Positions 54,902 to 63,752 of a DNA stretch of 64,000 nt are shown here, piece by piece. Every line of letters starts with the position of its first letter. The first letter of the stretch is position 1. The position numbers were made by a program, and so were the translations under genes. The notes beneath the pieces were generated by a model that saw nothing but the letters and a program-made list of their open reading frames with translations, was not told where the DNA came from and made no database searches. The stretch comes from Rhodococcus sp. SBT000017 (lineage in GTDB: Bacteria; Actinomycetota; Actinomycetes; Mycobacteriales; Mycobacteriaceae), in the NCBI RefSeq assembly GCF_003688915.1, contig NZ_REFU01000002.1:124001-188000 (forward strand), read 5' to 3'.

Positions 54902-55432
54902 ATGAATGTCGAGCCCATCCACACCGAGCGCCTGACGCTGCGCCTGTACCAACCAGACGATGCGGACAAGATTCTCGCGTACTACAGCGACCCGGAGGTC
55001 TGCCGCTACCTTCTGCACGAAGCCTGGTCACACGCCGATGCCGTTGCCGCGGTGGGTAAACGGATGAAACGAACCGGATTGCATACCCAGGCGCTGTCGA
55101 TGGTCGTCGAACACGAGGGCACGGTGGTGGGCAACGTCGAGGCATGGTTGATCGACGGATCACCGGCCCTCGCCGAACTCGGGTGGACGTTCTCCCCCGA
55201 CGTTGCGGGCCGCGGGTACGCCACCGAGGCGGTCAACGCGCTGATCGAGCACGTGTTCTTACTACCCCAGATTCACCGGATCAGCGCACAGCTGGACGGA
55301 CGCAACGACGCCTCTGCCCGTCTGGCCGCCCGGGTCGGGATGCGTCAGGAAGCGCACTTCCGCCAGAACTGGTGGTGCAAGGGTGAATGGACCGACACCC
55401 TCGTCTACGCGATGTTGCGCGAGGATCGCTGA
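54902..55432 (+). CDS. RimJ/RimL-type GNAT acetyltransferase
   Basis: 176 residues. HTERLTLRLYQPDDADKIL opens the Acetyltransf_3 fold; LAELGWTFSPDVAGRGYATE contains the acetyl-CoA loop (GRGYATEA), and LDGRNDASARLAARVGMRQE is the typical C-terminal segment. It acetylates an amine, protein N-terminus or small molecule not defined here. It is divergent from ssuC. Confidence 0.88.
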   Translation: MNVEPIHTERLTLRLYQPDDADKILAYYSDPEVCRYLLHEAWSHADAVAAVGKRMKRTGLHTQALSMVVEHEGTVVGNVEAWLIDGSPALAELGWTFSPDVAGRGYATEAVNALIEHVFLLPQIHRISAQLDGRNDASARLAARVGMRQEAHFRQNWWCKGEWTDTLVYAMLREDR

Positions 55433-55465
55433 GTCGGTTGTGCGGAGGCATCGTGAGCAGAACCC

Positions 55466-56692
55466 GTGAGTGACGTCTCGACACCAGGCCGTCGTTCGTC
55501 GTTTCGCCGGTTTCTGACGGCCGCAGTGATCAGCTCGGCCGGCTCGTCGGTGACGGCGGTTGCGCTGCCCATCTTGGTGGTGCAGCTTCTGGACGCGACA
55601 CCCTTCGAGGTCGGGGTGGTGAACGCTGCACAGTTCATCCCATATGCGGTACTTGGGTTGGTCGCCGGGGTATACGTCGACCGGTGGCGTCGCAAGCCGA
55701 TTCTCGTGTGGGCCAGCGTCGGCCGCGCAGTGACGCTCGGTGCTGTGCCGCTCCTGTGGCTCGCAGGCCTACTTCACATCTGGGTACTGATCATCGTGTT
55801 GCTCTTGTTCGGATCCTTCTCGGTGTTCGGATTCGCTGCGATGCAGTCGTTCCTGCCTCGGTTGGTGCCACGCGGTGAACTGGTGCAGGCGAACGCTCGA
55901 CTCGACCAAGCCGACGCGGCAGCAACGACATTGGGACCGACACTCGGAGGCGGACTCGTAGGCCTGCTCGGCGCTCCCCTGGTGATTACCGTCGATGCCA
56001 TCAGCTATCTAGTCGATGCAGCACTCAATGCAAGTCTCGATGTGGACGAGCCTCGACCTACTGCTAACGCCCGCAACCTGATCCGCGAAGTACGTGACGG
56101 TCTGAAATTCACGTACCGCCACCGCACGCTCAACCCGCTCGCTGTCTCGACACACGTGTGGTTTCTCGCCAACGGAGCCGCATTGACCGTGCTGTCGCTC
56201 TTCGCGCTCCGCTCACTCGGATTCAGCGCCTACACATACGGATTGCTGCTGACGACGTTCGGCGCCGCCAGCCTGCTCGGAGCGTCCGTTGCCCACACGC
56301 TCGGCAAACGACTCGGCTCGGGTCCAGCAGTGGTTCTCGCCCGCTCGCTGTATCCCCTCGCCTGGATTCTCGTGGCCTTCGCAACCGACACATTGATCGG
56401 CCATGTTGTGCTTTTCGCAGCCCTGGGCCTCCAAGGCCTCGCGGCGGGCGCGGAGAACGCGAACGAGATGGGGTACTGGCAAGCGCTCACCCCGGATGAG
56501 CTACTCGGGCGTGTGAATGCTGCCAGGCGCTCCGTCAACCGCACCATGGCCGCGGTCGGTGCCGTGATCGCGGGCCTGTTGGTCAGCGTGATCGGTGAAC
56601 GACCGACCCTGATCGGCGTCATCATCGTATTCGCCATCGCCGCAGCCATAGTGGCATTCTCGCCACTGCGGCACCCTGAAGCCGGGTTCTGA
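55466..56692 (+). CDS. MFS transporter (EntS-like, MFS_3 type)
   Basis: 408 residues from a GTG, 12 predicted helices. The N-terminal half includes RFLTAAVISSAGSSVTAVAL and VYVDRWRRKPILVWASVG, the conserved loop 2-3 motif. A second half repeats the pattern (LLLTTFGAASLLGASVAHTL, VIGERPTLIGVIIVF). This subfamily holds siderophore exporters such as EntS and macrolide exporters; the substrate here is unknown. A strong hairpin overlaps its stop codon. Confidence 0.88.
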   Translation: MSDVSTPGRRSSFRRFLTAAVISSAGSSVTAVALPILVVQLLDATPFEVGVVNAAQFIPYAVLGLVAGVYVDRWRRKPILVWASVGRAVTLGAVPLLWLAGLLHIWVLIIVLLLFGSFSVFGFAAMQSFLPRLVPRGELVQANARLDQADAAATTLGPTLGGGLVGLLGAPLVITVDAISYLVDAALNASLDVDEPRPTANARNLIREVRDGLKFTYRHRTLNPLAVSTHVWFLANGAALTVLSLFALRSLGFSAYTYGLLLTTFGAASLLGASVAHTLGKRLGSGPAVVLARSLYPLAWILVAFATDTLIGHVVLFAALGLQGLAAGAENANEMGYWQALTPDELLGRVNAARRSVNRTMAAVGAVIAGLLVSVIGERPTLIGVIIVFAIAAAIVAFSPLRHPEAGF

Positions 56693-56715
56693 CACAGCCA
56701 TCCCAGGGCTGTGTC
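56691..56715 (+). terminator. Hairpin at the end of the MFS gene
   Basis: GACACAGCC (56691-56699) pairs perfectly with GGCTGTGTC (56707-56715) around a 7-nt loop. It begins inside the stop codon of the MFS gene. No U-tract follows; termination is inferred from the stem and its position. Confidence 0.65.
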
Positions 56716-56831
56716 CGCGATGTGACGCGTTCACCTCACGAACACCTCTGCGTCGGTTACACGACATCGACCGGTGACCGTGGTGCGACAGTCTCGGGAA
56801 ACTTCACTCGAACTCATGGGAGTTTTCACCG

Positions 56832-57899
56832 ATGGCCCTGCGTCGTAGCGCTGCCCTGCTGGGCACACTTGCCCTGATCTCTATTTTGTCCACGTCGATG
56901 GGCGGCGTTGCCACGGCCGCTCCGACACGGACGGTGTCGCCGTTGTGTCAGGTCGCGGACCTGCTTCCCACCGGATCGTCCGCGGGCCTCGGCTACCAAT
57001 GTGCCGAAGCGGGTGAGCTTCTCGATCTCCCGATCGGTGAGGTGCGCGCAACGCAACCGTCGCTCGGGTACGACGAGGTGTACTACAAGCTCGGTCGATA
57101 CACGCTCGGGAAAGACGAGATCAACAAGAAGTTCGACGACTGGTGCGAAGCCAACGGCCAGGAAGAGGCCGCGTCCGCGTTACCCGATGCACGACTGGAC
57201 AATCCGTCGTCGTTCACCTGCACCGTCCCCGTCGGCCAGGAAACGCCCGACACCATCGCCCCGATGAAGACTGTCGTCATCGGGCCGGGCGGTGTGCCGT
57301 ACCTGACCGACGGACACCACACGCTCACCTCGTTCTACGAAACGGCCGACGGCGGACCGAATCTGCACCTCCGCCTGCGGGTGGTCGCGAACCTCAGTGA
57401 CCTGAGCACCGCCGACTTCTGGGCGCGAATGAAAGCCGAGAAGTGGGTGTGGAACTACGACGTCGACGGCAACGAGGTTCCAGTGGAACAGCTGCCGTCG
57501 GGAGTCGGTCTCGCCAAGTTCCAGAACGACAAGTACCGCAGCCTGACGTACTTCGCCCGAGACATCGGCTTCACCCCCGGAACCATCCCGTTCCAGGAAT
57601 TCTATTGGGGTGCATGGGTTCGCGACTCCGGCGCAGTCGACATCAGCGGCTGGGACAGCAACAACCTGGCGAGCTACCTGAGCACCGTCGAGTCGGTCTC
57701 GCGCGCCCAGGTCGCGGCACCGAAAGACGCGGTGATCGACAGTGGCCGCACTGCAGCAGAACTCGGTGCACTGAGCGCATGGAACGACGGCAAGGCCGCG
57801 ACCAAGGGTGAGTTCGGAAAGCTGTCGGCCCCGTACTCGGACGACAAGCCCGGCAAGCTGGCCTACGCCATGCAGTACAAAATGGGGCTGCCCAGGTAG
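56832..57899 (+). CDS. Secreted ParB-like (ParBc_2) protein
   Basis: 355 residues. Sec signal peptide (LLGTLALISILSTSMGGVAT, then AAPTR with a likely cleavage after an Ala-x-Ala). The mature protein begins with a ParB/Srx-like domain: EVRATQPSLGYDEVYYKLGR then DEINKKFDDWCEANG, and VVIGPGGVPYLTDGHHTLTS, whose GHH is the family's conserved phosphate-binding/catalytic region. It continues with FWARMKAEKWVWNYDVDGN and NDKYRSLTYFARDIGF. The family is called 'putative ParB-like nuclease', but an exported form is unlikely to be a chromosome-partition factor. Function unknown. Confidence 0.8.
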   Translation: MALRRSAALLGTLALISILSTSMGGVATAAPTRTVSPLCQVADLLPTGSSAGLGYQCAEAGELLDLPIGEVRATQPSLGYDEVYYKLGRYTLGKDEINKKFDDWCEANGQEEAASALPDARLDNPSSFTCTVPVGQETPDTIAPMKTVVIGPGGVPYLTDGHHTLTSFYETADGGPNLHLRLRVVANLSDLSTADFWARMKAEKWVWNYDVDGNEVPVEQLPSGVGLAKFQNDKYRSLTYFARDIGFTPGTIPFQEFYWGAWVRDSGAVDISGWDSNNLASYLSTVESVSRAQVAAPKDAVIDSGRTAAELGALSAWNDGKAATKGEFGKLSAPYSDDKPGKLAYAMQYKMGLPR

Positions 57900-57915
57900 T
57901 TCCGTTCCGGCGTCG

Positions 57916-58569
57916 TCACAGCCGGGCGCGGCGGGACCGCAACCGCATAGCTACGAATCCGACAGTGGCGACTGCAATCGACACGATGACGATCTTCTGC
58001 AGGATTTCGGCGTAGGCGTCGACCAGGTGCCAGTTCTCGCCGAGTTGATATCCCGCAGTGACGAAAATGGTGTTCCAGATCAAGCTGCCGAGTGTGGTGA
58101 GTACGAGGAACTTCGCCATCCCCATTCGCTCGATTCCAGCGGGCAGGGAGATGAAGCTGCGAAACAGTGGGACCATCCGGCCGAGGAACACTGCCTTCGA
58201 GCCGTGCTTGGCGAACCAGGCCTCCGTTCTGTCGAAGTCGGTGGCCTTGATCAGCGGGATCTGCACCACCAGTGCCCTCGTGCGCTCGCGCCCGATGAGC
58301 GCGCCCACCGCGTAGACGATGATCGCGCCCAGGACCGAGCCGAGCGTCGTCCAGAAGAGAGCAGCACCGAAGGAGAACACGCCCTGACTGGCCGAGAAAC
58401 CGGCAAGGGGCAGAACGAGTTCGCTCGGGATCGGCGGAAACAGATTGTCGGCACCGACGACGACGGCGGCACCGGGCCCGCCGAGTGCGTCCATGACCCC
58501 GACCGCCCATCCGGCCAGCCCGTCCAGTTGCTCGGTGTCAGCAGTTGCAGCAATCAGCAAGTTGGACAT
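57916..58569 (-). CDS. DedA-family membrane protein
   Basis: 217 residues. ATG 58569 is chosen over 58575 because AGGGGA lies six bases before it. The first conserved region is ADNLFPPIPSELVLPLAGF, and the second includes FLGRMVPLFRSFISLPAG with the R-x-x-P-x-x-R-x-x-x-x-x-P-A-G pattern. Several membrane helices follow. DedA proteins act in lipid transport across the membrane and in envelope homeostasis. It is convergent with the ParB-like gene. Confidence 0.92.
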   Translation of the reverse strand: MSNLLIAATADTEQLDGLAGWAVGVMDALGGPGAAVVVGADNLFPPIPSELVLPLAGFSASQGVFSFGAALFWTTLGSVLGAIIVYAVGALIGRERTRALVVQIPLIKATDFDRTEAWFAKHGSKAVFLGRMVPLFRSFISLPAGIERMGMAKFLVLTTLGSLIWNTIFVTAGYQLGENWHLVDAYAEILQKIVIVSIAVATVGFVAMRLRSRRARL

Positions 58570-58745
58570 ATTCATTCCCCTGTTCGTCGGTGACGCCTCC
58601 CGTCGGGACGGCCACTGAGAACGCTAGAAATTCTCCGAATGGGGGACATCGAGGAAAACCGTCGACCATTCATGCGGACTCCCCCCGCCGAAATCTTGCG
58701 GTTTACCGCAATACCAGCGGCCACATACCCCGCTACGCTGCTCGA

Positions 58746-59966
58746 GTGCTCGGAAACGACGTCGTACATCCACCTGACCTGGCGGATCGGATTGCCGTCA
58801 GCTCGCTTGTTCGGCGTTGGCTGATGGCTTTTGCCGGGGTCCTTCTCGGCAGCGTCACGGCGGTCTCTGCCCTGTTGTTCTCCGTGGCTGCGGTACTCGC
58901 CCTCGCGTTGGCGCGACTCCTCGGCCGGTGGGGAGCGCCACTGAGGGCTGTAGTCGATGCTGGTGCACTGACGTTGAGCGAGTGGGAGATTCGGCGAATC
59001 ACCCGCTTCCACGGCACGCTCCACACTGATGTGGCGACCCCTCACCGCTGTCGCTGGTATCTCGGAACACGCTGGACGATAGGGCTACTCGGTATCGGCG
59101 TGGTCCTGCTGCTGACGCTGTGTCTCGTCGTGGCCGGCTCGATGATCTCGGCATGGGTGCTGAGCGGCGGCTGGGGCCTGATCGAGAACTCCGACCGGGT
59201 CGACGGCGGACTCGTAGCGCTGGTGTCGCTGCCCGGCATCCTCTTGATCTTCGTCGCAATCGTCGGAGTAGCAGGGGTGGGATCGTTGGACCGCTGGTTC
59301 GCCGTCCAAGTACTCGGCCGACAGTCGGATCGGTTGCTGCACCAGCGGGTAGCCGAGCTGACGAGCAGCCGCGATCACGTGGTCGATGCCATCGACGACG
59401 AACGCCGCCGCATCGAGCGCGACCTGCACGACGGCATACAGCAGCATCTGGTGGCCCTGGGGATGCTCATCGGCCGAGCCCGCCGCGCCGAGAAGCCCGA
59501 CAAGGTGCACGAACTCCTCACCCAGGCCCAGGCCACATCACGCGAGGCGATCACCGAGCTACGCGAGGTCGCCAACCGGGTGTACCCGATCGCGCTCGAC
59601 AAGGACGGACTGCGCGCATCTGTCGAGGCGATGGCCGACCGGGCCAGTGTTCCGGTCCGAGTCACCTACGACCTGACGGACAGGTTGCGACCCGCGGTGG
59701 AGTCGGTCCTCTATTTCGTCATCTCGGAGGCCGTCACCAACGCAGCCAAGCATGCGTGCCCGAAACACTTGGAGGTCAACGTCACTCACCAGAAGTTGAA
59801 CCGCGTGCTGGCCACCGTCACCGACGACGGACCCGGTGGAGCCGATCCGTCCGGCACCGGCTTGTCCGGGCTGTCCCGCCGCGTCGCCGCCGTGGACGGC
59901 ACGCTGAGTGTGCACAGCCCGGTCGGCGGCCCGACTGTCGTGACGGCGAGCGTCCCGTGCGGGTGA
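58746..59966 (+). CDS. Two-component sensor histidine kinase (NarL-partner type)
   Basis: 406 residues from a GTG. Two pairs of membrane helices in the first about 190 residues (AGVLLGSVTAVSALLFSVAA; WTIGLLGIGVVLLLTLCLVV). The HisKA_3 H-box is ERRRIERDLHDGIQQHLVAL, and the ATP-binding domain has ISEAVTNAAKHACPKH, TDDGPGGAD and GTGLSGLSRRVAAVDG. This is intact, in contrast to the broken kinase at 19.8 kb. It overlaps the response-regulator gene by 10 nt. Confidence 0.9.
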   Translation: MLGNDVVHPPDLADRIAVSSLVRRWLMAFAGVLLGSVTAVSALLFSVAAVLALALARLLGRWGAPLRAVVDAGALTLSEWEIRRITRFHGTLHTDVATPHRCRWYLGTRWTIGLLGIGVVLLLTLCLVVAGSMISAWVLSGGWGLIENSDRVDGGLVALVSLPGILLIFVAIVGVAGVGSLDRWFAVQVLGRQSDRLLHQRVAELTSSRDHVVDAIDDERRRIERDLHDGIQQHLVALGMLIGRARRAEKPDKVHELLTQAQATSREAITELREVANRVYPIALDKDGLRASVEAMADRASVPVRVTYDLTDRLRPAVESVLYFVISEAVTNAAKHACPKHLEVNVTHQKLNRVLATVTDDGPGGADPSGTGLSGLSRRVAAVDGTLSVHSPVGGPTVVTASVPCG

Positions 59967-60601
59967 TCGTCGCGGAGGACTCGACATTGCTGTGTGAGGG
60001 TCTGGTCCGTCTGCTCGTCGACGAAGGCCATGACGTGATCGCGTCCGTGGGCGACGCCGATGCGCTTCTCGCCGCGGTGGAACAGGATCGTCCGGACATC
60101 GTCGTCACCGACGTGCGCATGCCTCCGGGTCACAGCGACGAGGGACTGCGGGCAGCGCTGACGATTCGCCGTCGCTGGCCTGAGGTGGCGGTGCTCGTAC
60201 TGTCCCAGTACGTCGAGAACCGTTACGCAGCAGAGCTGATCAGCGGATCCGGCGGCAAGGTCGGGTATCTGCTCAAGGACCGCGTCGCGCAGGTCGACGA
60301 ATTCCTGGACGCCTTGGACAGGGTGGCCGATGGCGGAACGGCTTTCGATCCGGAGGTGGTGCGACAGTTGTTGTCACGCAGCAGCCGATCGAATCCGCTC
60401 GACCGACTCACTCCGCGCGAACGCGATGTGCTCGAGCTGATGGCTCAAGGTCTCACCAACGCGCGCATTGCAGCTGATCTCTACATCTCGGTGAGCTCGG
60501 TCGAGAAACACATCAACGCAGTGTTCGACAAACTCGGATTGGCGAACTCCACCGGTATGAGCCGCCGAGTGATGGCTGTGGTGGCGTACCTGCGCACCTG
60601 A
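59957..60601 (+). CDS. LuxR/NarL-type response regulator
   Basis: 214 residues from GTG (MRVIVAEDSTLLCEGL); a GTG two codons further on would give a 4-nt overlap instead. Receiver domain with acidic pocket in VIVAEDS and phospho-Asp in DIVVTDVRMPP, conserved Lys in GYLLKDRV. C-terminal LuxR helix-turn-helix: RLTPRERDVLELMAQGLTNA then SVSSVEKHINAVFDKLG. It forms a pair with the kinase just upstream; targets unknown. Confidence 0.92.
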   Translation: MRVIVAEDSTLLCEGLVRLLVDEGHDVIASVGDADALLAAVEQDRPDIVVTDVRMPPGHSDEGLRAALTIRRRWPEVAVLVLSQYVENRYAAELISGSGGKVGYLLKDRVAQVDEFLDALDRVADGGTAFDPEVVRQLLSRSSRSNPLDRLTPRERDVLELMAQGLTNARIAADLYISVSSVEKHINAVFDKLGLANSTGMSRRVMAVVAYLRT

Positions 60602-60625
60602 TCGGGACTGCTATCCCTCCGACAT

Positions 60626-61630
60626 CTACAGCGACGCGAAGACGTTCTCCCGGTGCCAGGTCAGGTACGACACTTCAGGAGCTATCGACTCTTCACCGAG
60701 AATGAGCTTCTCGTGGAGTGGGGGCTTTCCCAGCGCATGACGCAACGGCGGTGACACTTTCAGGTCGTTCTCGATCCCAGGCGCATAACTGACACTGAGA
60801 TCTTTGTTCACCGTGATGAGTCCGGTGTCGAAAGCGACGTCATGGGTTGGACACGCCGTGAGACCGTTGCGTCTATCGAGACGTTCTTTGTTCGTGCTGT
60901 CTCGCCACGGTTTGATATGGCTCGCCGCCAGCAACCGCGGCCGACGCTTTCCGCCGATTACACCGCTCATGCCGCAGAACACACAGCGGTGCTGATGATT
61001 TCGCAACACCGACTGCGCGAAGCGGTGCTGCCCCACGCGTACCGCGGAGATCAGCATTCTTTCTGTCGTTGCGATCGGCACGTCAGCGCGCTCGCGAGCC
61101 CATCTTTCCAACGCATCGACGAGCGAGGACTCGACATCGCTGGAATCCAGCTCGTACTGCCCTTCGAGCTCGAACTGCTCACCGTCCTCGAGCCCGAGGA
61201 AGTCCGGCAACTGATCGCGGTCGATACCGAGGCTGCGCGCAGCATCGAGAATTCGGAGATAGATTCCCTGCAGAAGTTCGACATCGCCCAGACGCGCCGC
61301 AACCTCGAGTTCGTACTTGCCGCCGTTGCTACGGGTTCCGTCCAGATTTGCCATCTTCGCAATGATCGATGTCGGGGGTCGTTTGAACAATTGGGCCAGG
61401 TGCTGCACCGGAAACTCTGCCTTGTGTGCAGTCGAGCTGCCGTATTTGCTGTGATCCATCAACAGCGACGCGCAGTGACACAGAACTACTTCGCAGGGAA
61501 CGAAATTCACCTGTCGCACGCCCTGTGGAACCACCTTGCGGGCAAGCACCGACAGCCACTGATCCCGCAGCAAGTCGGCACTCGGATCGACGAATGCTGC
61601 TACCCCGGCACTCATCGGGTCAATCGTCAT
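60626..61630 (-). CDS. HNH endonuclease
   Basis: 334 residues. N-terminal about 200 residues are helical and charged, with no domain I recognise. The HNH module is at the C-terminal side: CVFCGMSGV (zinc Cys pair), RPRLLAASHIKPWRDSTN (first His), then RRNGLTACPTHDVAFDTGL (Asn and last His), the type often found in restriction endonucleases and defence proteins. It is convergent with the response-regulator gene and divergent from the SseB-like gene. There is no methyltransferase nearby, so a stand-alone role, or a type IV-like restriction activity, is possible. Confidence 0.82.
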   Translation of the reverse strand: MTIDPMSAGVAAFVDPSADLLRDQWLSVLARKVVPQGVRQVNFVPCEVVLCHCASLLMDHSKYGSSTAHKAEFPVQHLAQLFKRPPTSIIAKMANLDGTRSNGGKYELEVAARLGDVELLQGIYLRILDAARSLGIDRDQLPDFLGLEDGEQFELEGQYELDSSDVESSLVDALERWARERADVPIATTERMLISAVRVGQHRFAQSVLRNHQHRCVFCGMSGVIGGKRRPRLLAASHIKPWRDSTNKERLDRRNGLTACPTHDVAFDTGLITVNKDLSVSYAPGIENDLKVSPPLRHALGKPPLHEKLILGEESIAPEVSYLTWHRENVFASL

Positions 61631-61791
61631 TCACTCTCCAGCAGCACAGTGAGCACGCTACACAGATGCGCGAACGGCGGTGCGCAGTCGTTGCCTCGAG
61701 TTGGCAACGCCTCCGAATCAGACAGAACCCGCTACTGTATTGCCGGAGTCAGCACGCCGGGGGTTGCTGACGTCGACTTACCGGGGGGTAA

Positions 61792-62112
61792 ATGTTCGAG
61801 CATCGCGGCAGTTCGCCGGGGTTGTATGTGCCGCTTCAACCGTCGGAGGGCACTGCCAGCAGGACGGTTGATCTGCGAATCCTGCCCGACGGCCGAGTCG
61901 GGTTGGCGGCATACACGTCGCTGACATCATTGGTCCAGAACTGCGGCAACGGACAGCCGTGGGGGCTGGTGGACGAACACGGGCTCGCGGAGATCCGCGA
62001 GTCGGCCGAAATCAACGTCGTCCTACTCGATGCCGCACTTCCGCTGCCGGACAGACGTATCGGTGTTGCTAGCAGTACACCCGGTACCTACATGACGGAT
62101 CCGCTCCGATGA
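61792..62112 (+). CDS. SseB-domain-like small protein of the ESX-type cassette
   Basis: 106 residues. The ATG is preceded by CCGGGGGGTAA. The sequence LRILPDGRVGLAAYTSLTSL and CGNGQPWGLVDEHGLAEIRE resembles the SAV_915/SseB-like proteins often placed first in actinobacterial cassettes of small secretion-associated proteins. It overlaps the next gene by ATGA. Function unknown; the name reflects sequence style. Confidence 0.6.
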   Translation: MFEHRGSSPGLYVPLQPSEGTASRTVDLRILPDGRVGLAAYTSLTSLVQNCGNGQPWGLVDEHGLAEIRESAEINVVLLDAALPLPDRRIGVASSTPGTYMTDPLR

Positions 62113-62405
62113 GCCTGCCAGGCATCGAGATCGGTGACCTGAACGAACCCGCTCGGATACTGATCGAGAACACGCAAGCGTTGGATTCGAGTGGCGACAG
62201 CGCACCCGAGGTGCCGAACGCAGGCCCGTCCACCATCTTCGTCGGCGAGGCCATAACGTCTCTGGCGCAGGCGATGTCGGAGCTGATGATCGCCTCGGCT
62301 CGCGCAGCCGACGCAGTGCAGGCGTGCGACGAGAACTACGCGACGGCAGAAGACTCGAACACTGCGGCCGTTGTCGATGCCGGTACACCGGGCGGTCCCC
62401 GCTGA
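62109..62405 (+). CDS. WXG100/ESX-like small protein
   Basis: 98 residues, the length of ESX substrates. Helical (IFVGEAITSLAQAMSELMIA then ASARAADAVQACDENYATAE), with a Y-x-x-x-E near the C-terminus (YATAE), which matches the type VII secretion signal YxxxD/E. No WXG tripeptide is present. It starts inside the stop of the SseB-like gene and shares one base with the next start. Confidence 0.65.
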   Translation: MSLPGIEIGDLNEPARILIENTQALDSSGDSAPEVPNAGPSTIFVGEAITSLAQAMSELMIASARAADAVQACDENYATAEDSNTAAVVDAGTPGGPR

Positions 62406-63386
62406 TGACGATCTACGTGTACCTCGACGTGGACATCGATGCCTGCCGCGAGTGTGCGGCAGCGTTGCGCACGCTCGGCGAGAGTGCAGAAGGCGGATTC
62501 GAGAGGTTCCGCGACGCACGCGACCGATCCGAGGAAGTGTGGAAGTCCGGAGCCGGAGACAGTTTCCGCGACACGATCTCGACGCTGAGTACCGCGGCAG
62601 AACGCACCGCCGACCGCGCCGAAGCGTTGGCGCAGGCACTCGAGTCATTCGCCGACTCGATGCTCACAGCCCGGGAGTCCCTGAACCGAGCGGTCGCCCG
62701 CGCCATGGAAACCGGCATCTGGGTCGGCCCGGATGTCTGCAACGCAACCTGGATCGGTGATCCTGAACCACTACATCCGACGGGCCCCTGGTCGATCGAT
62801 CAACTGACAACGCAGGCGAACCAGATCGCGGCGTACAACGATGCCGTCGACATGGTCGTCGAGGCACGGACGACCGAGTCGAAAGCTCACACGGCGCTGC
62901 AGTCCGCCTTCGATGACCGTGCTGGCTGGCTGGACCGGCTGCGCAGCTCTGCGCCGTGGATGGCCGCCGGCGGAGCGATCAGCTACCTGGGCACTGCCGC
63001 TCAGCAAGCCGATCACTGGGGCGCGATTGCTCAGACCAGGGCTGCGCAACTGGAACGGTTCGTGGCCCTTGCCGCGGAAGCTGCACCAGATTCGGTCACT
63101 GCGGCTGCAACGAGATCGACATCGGCCTTCACACCTGCGGCAGATGATGCAATTCGAGTCGCTGCGCAAAACAGGGCGCTGTTGCCGGGGACTAGCGCTA
63201 CTACGCTCGGGCGTCTCGCAACTGTTGGACTTCCTTTCGGAGGCAAGGTCGGATCAAAAATCCCGATTGTTGGAATCGGGGTCACCGCAGGCCAAGTCGT
63301 CTATGACCTCCAAGATGCTGAAAGCCCGGGAGACGCGGCCAAGATAGTCGCAAAAGACGCTGGGGGTTTCCTCGCAGGTACTGCAG
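62405..63386 (+). pseudogene. WXG-type long-chain protein (possible T7SS toxin or effector), 3' end removed by an IS element
   Basis: The reading frame starts at the ATG that shares a base with the upstream stop. The first about 105 residues are a WXG-like helical pair (VWKSGAGDSFRDTISTLSTA, with W-x-x-G-A). A linker follows, and then a second helical segment (WSIDQLTTQANQIAAYNDAV). A glycine-rich hydrophobic region (IPIVGIGVTAGQVVYDLQDA) leads to a C-terminus that is cut at about 63386, where the IS3 left end begins; the frame then reads 28 residues of IS sequence to a stop at 63469. The layout is that of LXG/WXG polymorphic proteins; the C-terminal domain, where any toxin would lie, is lost or on the other side of the element. 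Confidence 0.75.
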
Positions 63387-63437
63387 TGAACCGTCCCGGG
63401 TTTGATGCCGCTTCGTTCTTTGTGAAGGATGAAGTAC

Positions 63438-63752
63438 ATGGCGAAGCAGTACCCGGCCGAGCAACGTGAGCGTGCGGTGAAGATGGTCCTCGACCACCTC
63501 CACGAGTACAACTCCGTGTACGGCGCGTGCAAAGCGATCGGACCGAAATTGGGCGTCGGCGCGGAGTCGCTCCGGCTCTGGACACGCCAGGCTCAGATCG
63601 ATGCCAACCAAGCCCCCGGAGCAACAACCGAGGAGCAGCAACGCATCAAGGAACTCGAACGTGAAAATCGAGATCTCAAGGAAGCCAACGAGATCCTGAA
63701 GTCGGCATCGATTTTCTTCGCGAGGGAGCTCGACCCTCGCCGCCGCAAATAG
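63438..63752 (+). CDS. IS3-family transposase OrfA (helix-turn-helix)
   Basis: 104 residues. ATG preceded by GAAGGA eight bases upstream; another in-frame ATG lies three codons before. YPAEQRERAVKMVLDHLHEY and CKAIGPKLGVGAESLRLWTR form the DNA-binding helix-turn-helix. A leucine-zipper-like IKELERENRDLKEANEILKS follows, then SASIFFARELDPRRRK, the usual OrfA ending. A -1 shift in the overlap would produce the fused transposase. Confidence 0.92.
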   Translation: MAKQYPAEQRERAVKMVLDHLHEYNSVYGACKAIGPKLGVGAESLRLWTRQAQIDANQAPGATTEEQQRIKELERENRDLKEANEILKSASIFFARELDPRRRK

